Positions 17,306 to 25,516 of a stretch of 64,000 nt of DNA are shown one piece after another. The DNA lies in contig CAXTSI010000001.1 in NCBI GenBank assembly GCA_964246695.1, positions 1 to 64,000 on the forward strand. Reading direction: 5' to 3'. Position numbers and translations under genes: made by a program. How positions within the stretch are numbered: the stretch's first letter is position 1; each line of letters begins with the position of its first letter. This stretch comes from Stigonema sp964246695 (GTDB taxonomy: Bacteria; Cyanobacteriota; Cyanobacteriia; Cyanobacteriales; Nostocaceae). The notes below the pieces were generated by a model. That model had not been told where the DNA came from. It searched no databases and saw only the letters and a program-made list of their open reading frames with translations.

Positions 17306-17629
17306 CTAGTTTTCTAGAATCTCTTTGATTTGCTCTAATGTTGCGTCTTTGAGCAGTAATCGACGATTGTCATCAGTAACAATCAAAACCTTCTCAATCC
17401 TTGCACCAGTTGGGTCGTGTAAAGACTTCTGGTAATTCTGATTCCACTGGTAGAGCTTTTCTCCAATGGTTAATGTTCCGCCCACAATTGCAACAATTGC
17501 GGCGATAGTGGTTACAGGCTCTCCTCGTTCGACTTCATTAATTGTCTGATAGCTTCCTTCTAGTCCCTCAATTGCCAGAAGTTCTTCTGTAGCTTCTACT
17601 GCATCTCGTCCTTGGATTTCAATTTTCAT
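17306..17629 (-). CDS. EACC1-like small membrane-associated component (107 aa)
   Basis: The layout matches the effector-associated constant component 1 (EACC1) type: a short N-terminal half (IQGRDAVEATEELLAIEGLEG), one hydrophobic helix (TTIAAIVAIVGGTLTIGEKLY) and a small C-terminal unit (IEKVLIVTDDNRRLLLKDAT). Such proteins are described next to NTP-dependent conflict effectors, and here it directly precedes the CHAT-NTPase-GUN4 gene (8-nt gap). It would anchor or regulate the effector. The assignment is by pattern memory, not alignment. Confidence 0.6.
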   Translation of the reverse strand: MKIEIQGRDAVEATEELLAIEGLEGSYQTINEVERGEPVTTIAAIVAIVGGTLTIGEKLYQWNQNYQKSLHDPTGARIEKVLIVTDDNRRLLLKDATLEQIKEILEN

Positions 17630-17666
17630 ATAGGTAAATTTTAAATAAAAACTTCACAGTCAAAAC

Positions 17667-17906
17667 TCAGTTAAATGGCGTTGTGTTTGTACTTGAAGTG
17701 TTTTTGACCAAACTTTTTAGCTCTAACATTTGAGCTTCCAATGCTGCCACTCTCTGGCTCAACGGAATTTCTTCGCTTGCATCCAGATACTGAGCCAAAG
17801 CGTTTAAAATCACTTCGGTTTTGGTTAAGTGAGTCTCGGCAATGTAGACTTTTAACCGCTTGTGAAGATTAATTGGTATTCGGATACCAATAGAAATATT
17901 AGACAC
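17667..17906 (-). CDS. Ribbon-helix-helix (CopG/Arc-like) regulator, 79 aa
   Basis: The first 45 residues fit an RHH DNA-binding domain (strand SIGIRIPINLHKRLKVYIAE, then helix TKTEVILNALAQYLD). They are followed by a short coiled coil (SQRVAALEAQMLELKSLVKN) that could tetramerise it. It is the first gene of the three-gene operon with the EACC1-like and CHAT-NTPase genes (37-nt gap), so autoregulation of the conflict operon is plausible. Confidence 0.7.
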   Translation of the reverse strand: MSNISIGIRIPINLHKRLKVYIAETHLTKTEVILNALAQYLDASEEIPLSQRVAALEAQMLELKSLVKNTSSTNTTPFN

Positions 17907-18103
17907 GAGTAGAGGAGGTTAGAATCTATTTTACAATGTAGCACGAGGTTCACACCCTACCTTGGCATCTATCCACAATTGTTACAATCCTTGAGAATGC
18001 GCGATCGCTTTGCGAATATCTTAAGAACCTACAGCAGTTCAAGTCTAGATCTCAAATAAATCTCGTCTTGTAGCTATGCTAATTACCAGAACTGATGAAT
18101 GAA

Positions 18104-18226
18104 TTAATTGCTAAAAGGCTTTTGATACTCCGCCATCTGTGTAAACGGCATCTCAGTGGTATTGCTACTTTGTTCCAATAGCTCTTTTGCAGGTATTTCT
18201 GAATCAAGAGCTTCTTGCCTATTCAT
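18104..18226 (-). CDS. Possible 40-aa peptide
   Basis: An ATG-initiated frame encoding a polar peptide (MNRQEALDSEIPAKELLEQS...). The composition is protein-like and it is co-directional with the conflict operon, but there is no clear ribosome binding site and no recognised family. Confidence 0.3.
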   Translation of the reverse strand: MNRQEALDSEIPAKELLEQSSNTTEMPFTQMAEYQKPFSN

Positions 18227-18271
18227 AATTAAAAGTTTTTATAAATACTGTTATCCTTAAATCAAGTAATA

Positions 18272-18378
18272 ACGACAGGCAATTTGTCATTATCAAAGTT
18301 TACAAGCTCTCTTTAGTCTATGTATGTAGCGACAGCCATTTTGTCATTTATCTAGAAAATGACATTTAGTTTGTCATT
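18272..18378. repeat. Three roughly 20-bp repeats resembling CAST (Tn7-like) transposon-end sites
   Basis: The sites are ACGACAGGCAATTTGTCATT (18272-18291), GCGACAGCCATTTTGTCATT (18329-18348) and a related AATGACATTTAGTTTGTCATT-type site (18358-18378). On the minus strand they read TGACAAATTGCCTGTC, close to the repeated TGACAAATT..CTGTC motif I recall from type V-K CAST ends. If so, the cluster faces left and would put the CHAT operon inside as cargo. No TGT terminus is visible on the right, where an IS5 relic begins. Confidence 0.5.
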
Positions 18379-18411
18379 GAGAAGAATATTGACTTGAGTC
18401 TCTTAAATTTT

Positions 18412-18600
18412 TAAAGCTTGTTTATAGTATCGGGTAGCGACGGCTCTGAACTCCTTGATCTTGCCGAAGAATCTTTCTGTATTTTGTCGCTCCTTGTATT
18501 TGCGCTTGTCATAGACGATGAGGTCAATTGTGTTGGATTTTGGCGGAATAACCGCTTCTTTTTCAGAGGTGGCAAGAGCCTCACGAATACGATTATTAGA
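18412..18600 (-). pseudogene. IS5-family transposase, C-terminal relic
   Basis: Read on the minus strand, one frame gives KEAVIPPKSN, YDKRKYKERQNTERFFGK and FRAVATRYYKQAL. This is the Glu-containing end of an IS5/DDE_Tnp_1 transposase (the E of the triad is in NTERFF). The rest of the gene is missing. Confidence 0.75.
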
Positions 18601-18856
18601 CCACTAAATAGGAGAGCTTGCGATCGCCCAAACAAAATCTACTAAGAATTAGCTCCCTCTGGCGATACCCTCGCTCACCAGTTCCCTGATTTGTGCTGAA
18701 GTTCGTCCAACTAACCGAGCTAGTTTTGAAATCTTGTTTTTTTACTCCCCCCGAAGTTATTATCTCAAAATTCGCTCTACCCTTCCTGTTCTGTTGTTAA
18801 AGGAAGCAGCGATCGCTTAAAGTCAGCAAACCATGAATATCTAACGGGAGCAACTC

Positions 18857-20190
18857 TTGCTGCTTCAAGTGGATCGTACAGCTATCAGGAATTGCCTCAA
18901 TGTACAGGCGATCATAGCCTGCAACTGGATCGCCGTCGAGGAACTCCGCTGGCTGAACCGCAACAGCAAGCGCAAAGCGCGGGATTCTGCCCCTGTTGCC
19001 TTCCTGGCTCCCCAGTCGAAATGGTACAGGCATGTCGTGACCAGGGACGGCAGCAACCGCCGCTCCTACGAATTCGCCGTGCTGGCGGAACTGGGAAACG
19101 CTGTCCGTTCTGGTGATGTCTGGGTCAGGGACAGCCGCCAGTTCCGTAATCTGGAAGAATACCTGCTGGACTGGGACGCCTTCAAGGCACTGACCACGTT
19201 GCCTGTCGTCATCGGCACAGACATTACGCAAACTCTCAAGGAATGGGACGATGAGGTTCATGATAAACTCGACACCATTAACCGCCTGGGCAAAAAAGAC
19301 CAGTTGCCAGAGGTCAGACTGGAAAACGGACTGCTGAAATTCTCACCTCTGCCGGGCACGGTTCCCATCGAGGTAAAAACCCTTTCAGCCAAAATTGATG
19401 CCCTCGTCCCCAAAATCGATATCACCGATCTGCTGCTGGAGGTAGATGAGTGGACGGGCTTTACCCGCTATTTTACCCACCTGCAAAAGGACACACCACC
19501 GCAAGATCGCATCTTGCTCCTGACCACTCTTCTGGCGGATGCTACTAATCTGGGCTACTGGAAAATGGCGGATGCCTGCGCCGGTTCTTCGGCAGACCGG
19601 ATGGATGCCCTCAGCCATTGGCATCTGCGCGATGAAACTTTCAAGAAAGCCCTAGCGGAAGTCGTGCAGTATCACCGTCGCCAACCCCTCACGGCTGTTT
19701 GGGGCGATGGTGTCACTTCTTCTTCGGATGGCCAACGTTTCAGGACGGGCGCACATGGCAAAGCCGCAGGACAGGTCAACCTCCGTTATAGGCTTGACCC
19801 AGGCATTACGTTCTACACTCACATTTCCGACCAGTATTCGCCTTTCCACGTCAAGGCAATCGGCTCCAGCGTCCGGGATGCCACCTATGTCCTGGACGGA
19901 CTTCTATACCACGAAACCAACCTGAAAATTATCGAGCATTATACCGATACCGCCGGATTTACCGACCATGTGTTTGCCCTCTGTCACCTTCTGGGGTTTA
20001 ACTTCTGCCCTCGGCTTCGAGATATTCAAGATCAAAAACTATATCTTCTGACCAAACGCCCCTATCCTGCCCTCGATAAAATCATCGGCGGTGTCGTTGA
20101 CCAAAACTGCATCATCCCGGCATGGCAGGATATTCTCCGTCTTGCCACCTCCATCCACCAGGGCAAAGTGACCGCCTCTCTCATGCTGTT
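18857..20190 (+). pseudogene. tnpA: Tn3-type transposase TnpA, internal fragment
   Basis: Long match to the DDE domain of Tn3 transposases: RRSYEFAVLAELGNAVRSGDVWV, then NLGYWKMADAC, WGDGVTSSSDGQRF (catalytic Asp), YTHISDQYSPFHVK, DGLLYH and the Glu-region TDTAGFTDHVFALCHLLGF. The N-terminal half and last residues after GKVTASLML are lost. Codon use is GC-rich relative to neighbouring cyanobacterial genes, pointing to import. It cannot be functional alone. Confidence 0.88.
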
Positions 20191-20643
20191 ATCAGCGGCA
20201 AGCGGTTTGACCGTCCGGGGCTTTCCGCTTTCCTGAACTATGCCCGACCCGGCGATACCATCGCCGTCGTGCGTCTGGATCGTCTCGGCAGATCACTCAA
20301 GGAACTACTAGAAACTGTTGACCTGCTCCGCCAGCGAAAAATTGCCCTCATGTCCCTGGAGGAAAAAATTGATACCTCTTCTGCCGCAGGGGAACTGATT
20401 TTTCATGTCTTTGCCGCGATCGCTCATTTTGAAAGAAGACTCATTGCCGAGCGAACCAAAGACGGACTCTTGGTAGCCGCCAGCAAAGGCCGGTATCCTG
20501 GCAGACCAAGAACCGACCAGGGAAAGCTGCTCTCCGCCTTTTCTCTCATCAACCAGGGCATCTCTCCTACCAAGGCCGCCAAACAACTCCACATTGGCAG
20601 GTCAACTCTCTACCGGGCTTTGGCATTCAAAAACGTTGTTTGA
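20191..20643 (+). pseudogene. tnpR: Serine resolvase TnpR, N-terminally truncated
   Basis: The frame contains the resolvase core (FLNYARPGDTIAVVRLDRLG, ELIFHVFAAIAHFERRLIAERT) and a C-terminal Hin-type HTH (SLINQGISPTKAAKQLHIGR STLYRAL). The N-terminal strand with the catalytic serine (YxRVST) is absent, removed by the deletion that fused it to tnpA. It is therefore inactive as a recombinase, although the DNA-binding end is intact. Confidence 0.85.
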
Positions 20644-21177
20644 AACAGTTTACATGAATGAAGTTAATTGTTTCAATGGATTTATGGCGTTTATCGGAGA
20701 TTTAAACCGTCTAAAAATCCAGTATCAAAATTTCGACTTTTGTATTGTGAACAATGAAAAGTGGATACAAAATATATAAATGCGGGTAAGGCAGTATGAA
20801 GGACACGGTCATTGTAATTCGGGTTCGCTATAATTTGAACCCACTATAGTCTTTATAGTTGTAGTGTATTTCTATCTTCTAAATCCTTCTATAAAAGCGA
20901 GCTTATAAACAGATTTCAGTTCTGTATTGCCCCGTATAACAGCTATGTGCCTGTTAGGCCTATTTGTCTCGCTTCTGCCTGAACAGTTCAACAGTAACCC
21001 TTGGCACAAGACGGCCTGCCGTCTTTGATAGCTCGCCGCATGGAGGTCTTGCTTTTTCCTGTTAGCTTGGCGGCTTCGCCAAGGCTTACATACATGGTTA
21101 TGGTCTGTTCACAGTTACGTTACGGGTGACTGTAAATGCGCTTAAGTTATTTTCAAGATATTATACAGAGGGGAGTT
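20644..21177. other. Intergenic; contains a dispersed palindromic repeat
   Basis: No gene is supported. Near 21065-21085 TTGGCGGCTTCGCCAA forms a hairpin of the kind dispersed in cyanobacterial genomes. The segment is otherwise low in coding signal on both strands. Confidence 0.4.
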
Positions 21178-21576
21178 CTAATCCGAGGATTTTTCCGTCA
21201 AGCAGGTATGAACTTGTCTATTTTTAAAAAATAGCCGTCTGACAACTACAGCCGTAACAAACAAAATATGAAGTGTTCCTAACACACGTGTCCGATTAAG
21301 AAATAAATGCTGACCCGAAGTTATCATAAATAAAAAAGAAGCGATTCCAGTTTCTAATAAAATACTTATTTTAAATTTTTTAATTTTAAATTGTTTAATA
21401 ACTTGAATAATTAGTAAAACAATCATGGGGAATCCAGATTGTGTGAGATCAGACGGATACCACCATTCTGTATTAGCATGATAATTAGATTCAGTTTGCA
21501 CTGAAATAAATGCCATAAATATTATAATACATGAACTTAAAATAAGTCCATGTATTATAAGGTTAACGTTTCTCAT
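21178..21576 (-). CDS. Unknown membrane protein (132 aa, about four helices)
   Basis: Hydrophobic segments are visible at about 5-25 (LIIHGLILSSCIIIFMAFIS), 49-60 (FPMIVLLIIQVI), 72-87 (ISILLETGIASFLFMI) and 97-112 (RVLGTLHILFVTAVVV). It overlaps the upstream secreted-protein gene by 4 nt (ATGA at 21573-21576), so the two form a translationally coupled pair. The family is unknown to me. Confidence 0.6.
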   Translation of the reverse strand: MRNVNLIIHGLILSSCIIIFMAFISVQTESNYHANTEWWYPSDLTQSGFPMIVLLIIQVIKQFKIKKFKISILLETGIASFLFMITSGQHLFLNRTRVLGTLHILFVTAVVVRRLFFKNRQVHTCLTEKSSD

Positions 21577-22424
21577 TCATCACCGTCATTAGGATAGTCG
21601 ATAAACGGAAGAGAATCATAGTTTCCTCCATAACATCTTGTTGGTAATCCACATCTTGGAAAGCATACATTATGATATGCATCAATGCATGATTTTTTTG
21701 TGCAATGTTGTATTGGAGTAGATTTTGTTAGACAACTAGGTACTGCTCCTGATTGCACTAGGTTATCCGCATTGACTAAACAATTTCTCAGGCAATTTTT
21801 ATCTGATTCAGTTAAGGTACAAATTGCATTAAGAAGGTTTACTTCGTCATCTTTTGCTTTACATATATCTGCGGCAGCACGATGATAGTTGCATTGATAT
21901 TTGTTAGCAATATCATCGTAATAAGTACATGGTGTCAAATCCGGTACATCACTATATGTGATTGGGCTTTTTTCGGACGGATTTAAGACGCAAAACTCAT
22001 TATTATTGCTAATGGAATATGTTGAGCCATCTGGTTCATCACGGCATACGATGAAAGCTGCGCCAGAACTTTCTACATGTTCTCCGTTTTTAAATCCTGC
22101 ATTGAAATTGCAGCTTACTCCTCCTAGAAAGTTATGATTATCGTCGTAAAGAGATGTAATCGAAAGAAGCGTTACATCATCGAATATTGTTGTCCTCAAA
22201 ATATCTTCTTTTTCTGCTTCACAAGCACTTTGCGAGTCTGGAAAATATTGTGTTTCTGGAAGGATAGTGTATACAGCCCATTCAATACCTTTAATTGCGG
22301 GAGTCAATGAGGTACTTTGTGCTTTTACTAATACAGAATTAGCCAAAATGAATAAACTAATTAGTGTCGAAGTTACAAAAGCAAGAAGAGCAAGCCACCA
22401 GAATCGGTGGGGAAGTATACGCAT
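21573..22424 (-). CDS. Unknown secreted cysteine-rich protein (283 aa)
   Basis: The basic start MRILPHRFWW is followed by a hydrophobic helix (LALLAFVTSTLISLFILAN) and a plausible signal-peptidase site (VKAQS). The mature part has about 18 cysteines, many in the last 110 residues (NCLRNCL, KKSCIDAYHNVCFPRCG), suggesting disulfide-bonded extracytoplasmic structure. It is coupled to the 132-aa membrane gene. No family recognised. Confidence 0.6.
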   Translation of the reverse strand: MRILPHRFWWLALLAFVTSTLISLFILANSVLVKAQSTSLTPAIKGIEWAVYTILPETQYFPDSQSACEAEKEDILRTTIFDDVTLLSITSLYDDNHNFLGGVSCNFNAGFKNGEHVESSGAAFIVCRDEPDGSTYSISNNNEFCVLNPSEKSPITYSDVPDLTPCTYYDDIANKYQCNYHRAAADICKAKDDEVNLLNAICTLTESDKNCLRNCLVNADNLVQSGAVPSCLTKSTPIQHCTKKSCIDAYHNVCFPRCGLPTRCYGGNYDSLPFIDYPNDGDE

Positions 22425-22481
22425 AGTAGTTAGAAAAACGCACCAATTTTAACAATATGGCTTTTGTGACCTCCGCAGTTC

Positions 22482-22691
22482 ATGAGCATCAGAAAACGTA
22501 ATATTGAGCGCTCCGAGGGATCACGCACCTATCTTGGGGTTGCGACGGTCGGCTTCCCAAACCTGTTCACTATCACCGGTCCCGGCAGTCCTTCCGTACT
22601 GACGAACATGATTCCGTCCATAGAGCAGCACGTTGAATGGATCGCCGACTGCGTTCTCTACGTTTACGACCACGGCTTTGTGTGTATTTGA
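22482..22691 (+). pseudogene. Baeyer-Villiger/flavin monooxygenase fragment
   Basis: From about 22515 the frame reads YLGVATVGFPNLFTITGPGS PSVLTNMIPSIEQHVEWIAD, which matches the conserved C-terminal region of cyclohexanone-monooxygenase-type flavoproteins (GFPNLF..TGPGSPSVL.N). Only about 60 codons remain. The fragment ends abruptly at the truncated AAA gene in opposite orientation. Confidence 0.75.
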
Positions 22692-22729
22692 ATAATGCTA
22701 CTCTCGCAATTGGTTCGACGTCGGGCCTG

Positions 22730-23005
22730 TTAGAGAGTTTGCAGGAGTTTTTGATGATCTTCTGCGAGAGCAGTATCAAGTGTACTTTTACCCCACTGCG
22801 TGGATTCTTGTTTTGTAGTTGCTTCGATAACAAAACGGATATTAGGGTAGTTACTAGGATGACGGAGTGCTTGGAGAAAACCTTGAGTTAAGCGTGTTTT
22901 ACCAACACCATTGTGACCAGCTAACACTACAACATTTGATAAATTATCGACATAGAATTGATTTATAGGTGGAATGTGTCGTGCTTCAATCAGTTTTAGT
23001 TTCAT
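22730..23005 (-). pseudogene. RecF/SMC-type AAA ATPase, N-terminal fragment
   Basis: The start MKLKLIEARHIPPINQFYVD and P-loop VVLAGHNGVGKTRLTQGF are those of AAA_15/AAA_21 ATPases (RecF/OLD-like). The frame stops after 91 codons, where a complete protein would have several hundred more residues, and borders the monooxygenase relic, so it is a truncated remnant. Confidence 0.7.
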
Positions 23006-23238
23006 GATTTATTCGCTGTTATCAAAACTTATGATGTAAATAGTCGAACTCATGTTAACAGAGAAGGCATTAATTGCTAATTTTTGGATTTACGATAACT
23101 CCCGTGAGTAAGTACCCTCTCCTTGCCCAGGAGCTGAAGAGGTAGCACATGGAACCACTAACTGCTGGTGCGATCGCCACAACACCAACAGAACATTTAA
23201 TGTGGTTGTGAAGTTGCGATACACCAATCAATGTATCG

Positions 23239-23394
23239 CTATGTGCCAGTGCAAGTACTAGCTTGAGCTTTTAATTTCAGAAGTGTTTCTTCCAGCATTT
23301 CTCCAGTTTGCTTCATTTGCAGACAAGCTAAATTGGCTTTTGCTGCTGTTATTCTTACTTGTTCCAGGGTTGGTGGTACTTTGGTATTACTCAT
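23239..23394 (-). CDS. Small conserved protein, copy 1 (51 aa)
   Basis: Encodes MSNTKVPPTLEQVRITAAKA..., closely related to the gene at 31459-31626. Its ATG overlaps the stop of the upstream coiled-coil gene (ATGA), as in the other copy. The Ala/Lys/Leu-rich helix suggests a partner of that protein. Function unknown. Confidence 0.6.
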   Translation of the reverse strand: MSNTKVPPTLEQVRITAAKANLACLQMKQTGEMLEETLLKLKAQASTCTGT

Positions 23395-23738
23395 GATGAT
23401 AAACCCCAATCTTGTTTAATTTCTGTAATACTACGTTTGAGAGCAGGAATTCTGTTTTGGAGGTTAGTAATTCAATTATTAACCACGGTTAGTGCATCAG
23501 TAGTAGCAATTGGTTGCATTGCTGCTATTCTCAGTAGTGCCTGGGTTAATTGCGAATATCTCTCAGATACTTCTTGTCTAATTTCCACAAGCGACTCAAA
23601 GGCAACAGCAGTAATCTCTGTCTCTCCAAATTGTTGCAGGATTTGAGCTTCTACTTTTGAAGCTTCATTAATCAAGTCCAATAATTGTTGGAGTATTTCC
23701 CAAACATGATCTGCTATTTGTGGAGGGATTTCTGCCAT
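23391..23738 (-). pseudogene. Coiled-coil protein, copy 1, with in-frame TGA
   Basis: The sequence MAEIPPQIADHVWEILQQLL... is about 88% identical to the intact 115-aa copy at 31623-31970. At codon 89 an AGA of the intact copy is TGA here; after it the frame continues to the same QDWGLSS end. A single substitution has thus truncated it by about 27 residues. The protein is helical, with no known domain. Confidence 0.75.
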
Positions 23739-23823
23739 AGATTTTGCGATCGCAGGCCTGAATACTATGAAAGTTTGCGATCACTCAGCCTTGTTTTTTA
23801 CGTCGAACTCAGGTGATAAAATA

Positions 23824-24093
23824 TTATTGTGAGGACTGCTCTTGTCTATCAATTTGAGCTAGTAGTAATTGTTCGCGTTGTTCAAGGTATGCAAGGTCTT
23901 CTAATAGTTTTTGTTTGCGTTGTCGCACGAGTTCTAGATGACGGTGGTAATAGTTTGGCTCCAGAAATTTTTCTACATGAGCTTGTTGTTCTGACTCTGA
24001 CATAATCCCTGCAAAGGCGTATTGATCAAGCTCGTCACGTTTTGCCCAGCGCTCAAGTTGTTCAGGTGTTGGTTGGTAAATTTCTGACGACAT
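23824..24093 (-). CDS. Unknown small protein (89 aa) next to GNAT gene
   Basis: Polar and helical (MSSEIYQPTPEQLERWAKRD ... RKQKLLEDLAYLEQREQLLL), with a coiled-coil C-terminal half. It follows the GNAT gene by 15 nt on the same strand. This small-protein/GNAT layout recalls toxin-antitoxin pairs, but the order and sequence give no specific match. Confidence 0.5.
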   Translation of the reverse strand: MSSEIYQPTPEQLERWAKRDELDQYAFAGIMSESEQQAHVEKFLEPNYYHRHLELVRQRKQKLLEDLAYLEQREQLLLAQIDRQEQSSQ

Positions 24094-24108
24094 TTTTAAT
24101 TTCCTTTT

Positions 24109-24693
24109 TTAATCAAACGGCTGTGATAATAACCGTTGCTTTTGGTCTAGTATAAACATAGCAGCTGCGTTCGATGTCAGAATCATCTCGCCTGACCCAT
24201 TTGTTTCCACGAAACCTTTGTCCTCATAAAACTCCCTTGCTTGGGGAATAACCATTGCTTTAAGAATACCATCTAATTCTAGTCTTTGGCTTTCCCGTGC
24301 TAGTTGTTCAATTAATGAGGTAGCTGCTCCTTTTTTTGTTTCTAGTTGTGCGTATGTAATTGTATTCCAAGGAGCATTCGTCAAGCTATCAATAGCTAAA
24401 CCTCTATGAGTTTCATGAGCTATTTCTATCTGTGCTATTTCGCACAAGCAGACAGCTTGTATTAGCTCTTGATCATCTTTGACGGCTCTAAATTTTTCAT
24501 AGTTATCTGGATCGTCGAGTGCTTCTTCTAAGTTGTTTGCTTTTGATATACAGGAAAAAAATGTAGTGCCTTTGGCATTTTCTCTATCTCCTTGGTAGTA
24601 GAGATTTAGGTATTCATTTATTTTGGTTCTCCAAATAATTAAACCTTGTTGGATTTCAATTGTTGCTCCTATTATGTAGGAAAAAGTATTCAT
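24109..24693 (-). CDS. GNAT-like N-acetyltransferase
   Basis: The C-terminal half has the GNAT pattern: a motif-A-like KKGAATSLIEQLARESQRLELDGI and motif B QAREFYEDKGFVETNG. The N-terminal half is helical and atypical (NEYLNLYYQGDRENAKGTTF). ATG at 24693 is chosen over TTG at 24705. It heads a likely operon with the 89-aa gene. The substrate is unknown; a toxin role cannot be decided. Confidence 0.6.
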   Translation of the reverse strand: MNTFSYIIGATIEIQQGLIIWRTKINEYLNLYYQGDRENAKGTTFFSCISKANNLEEALDDPDNYEKFRAVKDDQELIQAVCLCEIAQIEIAHETHRGLAIDSLTNAPWNTITYAQLETKKGAATSLIEQLARESQRLELDGILKAMVIPQAREFYEDKGFVETNGSGEMILTSNAAAMFILDQKQRLLSQPFD

Positions 24694-25516
24694 TGATTTT
24701 CCCAATTATTGATGGTTTATTTATAGTTTTTACAGCCCGGAAGAGTGCAGTTCCATAACTTTTTATATATGACTACTAATTGAGAACCACCCATACCTCC
24801 CAGAAGCGAGCACGGTATGTTCGCCTGCAAAGTGAATTTACTTCCATGTTTTAGCCATTTTGTCTTGAAGCAGCCGGATTTGTCCGGGGGCAAAGTGGGA
24901 ATAAGCACCACACGCATAGTGACCCCTTATGGCCAATAATGTTGCTCGTATGCTCAATAAATAATACAGTCAAAGGCGATCGCTCCTGGGCTTTCCTCGT
25001 TTGAAAGCCACCTTGAGTGCGATCGCCCTCAAGAGGCTTTGGGTTTGACGAATTTGAGGGTCATGCGATCGCCTTCAAGTTTTCGACTCCCGAACGTCTT
25101 AACCAGTTGAGATTCTGGCTGACTAGCTCAACAATCGTTATTTCAACGCAGAATTATGGGGTGATCGCTATTCAAATTCAGCAGGTCAATTCATTTCTAA
25201 ACTTCGATTTAGCTCACCTAATAGCCAATTCTTGGGTTAATGAAGCGGTACAGAATGTGGGTTTGTAACATTCTCCCATTGTTACAGTATCCTTGATGAC
25301 CTAAACAATTAATATTTAATGATTCCTCGCAGAGAACATTTGAAGTTTTCCAAGTTTTGTCCGTAATAGCTTTACTGTCTTTCGTGCTGATTTAACCATA
25401 ATTCTAAATCCGCTATATCAGAAAAGTCTAACACTTTACCTAGCACGAGGAGTCTCCCGGCAGTGGAACTCCCCATCAGAAATTGTGGCATCATTATCGC
25501 CCGACAAGAGCTTCTT
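24694..25516. other. Intergenic with dispersed repeat
   Basis: No supported gene. HIP1 sites are dense. Bases 25060-25225 are a dispersed repeat also present at 43795-43955. The region just left of 25516 is the 3' flank of the helicase gene. Confidence 0.45.
25060..25225. repeat. Dispersed repeat copy 1 (other copy 43795-43955)
   Basis: Shares GTTGAGATTCTGGCTGAC, CAACAATC.TTATTTCA and GCAGAATTATGGG..GATCGCTATTC with the second copy, about 80% alike by eye. No open frame is conserved between them. Confidence 0.65.

Larger units (their letters stand above)
17907..18411. other. Upstream region with a tiny ORF and CAST-end-like repeats
   Basis: It holds the promoter side of the RHH-EACC1-CHAT operon, a 40-codon frame (18104-18226) and the repeat cluster at 18272-18378. 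Nothing else is recognised. Confidence 0.5.
18857..20643 (+). mobile_element. Tn3-family transposon relic (tnpA joined to tnpR by deletion)
   Basis: A GC-richer block contains the 3' portion of a Tn3 transposase running into the 3' two thirds of a serine resolvase in another frame. The junction near 20190 removes the end of tnpA, the start of tnpR and the expected res site between them. No 38-bp terminal repeats were identified in the flanks. Confidence 0.8.
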
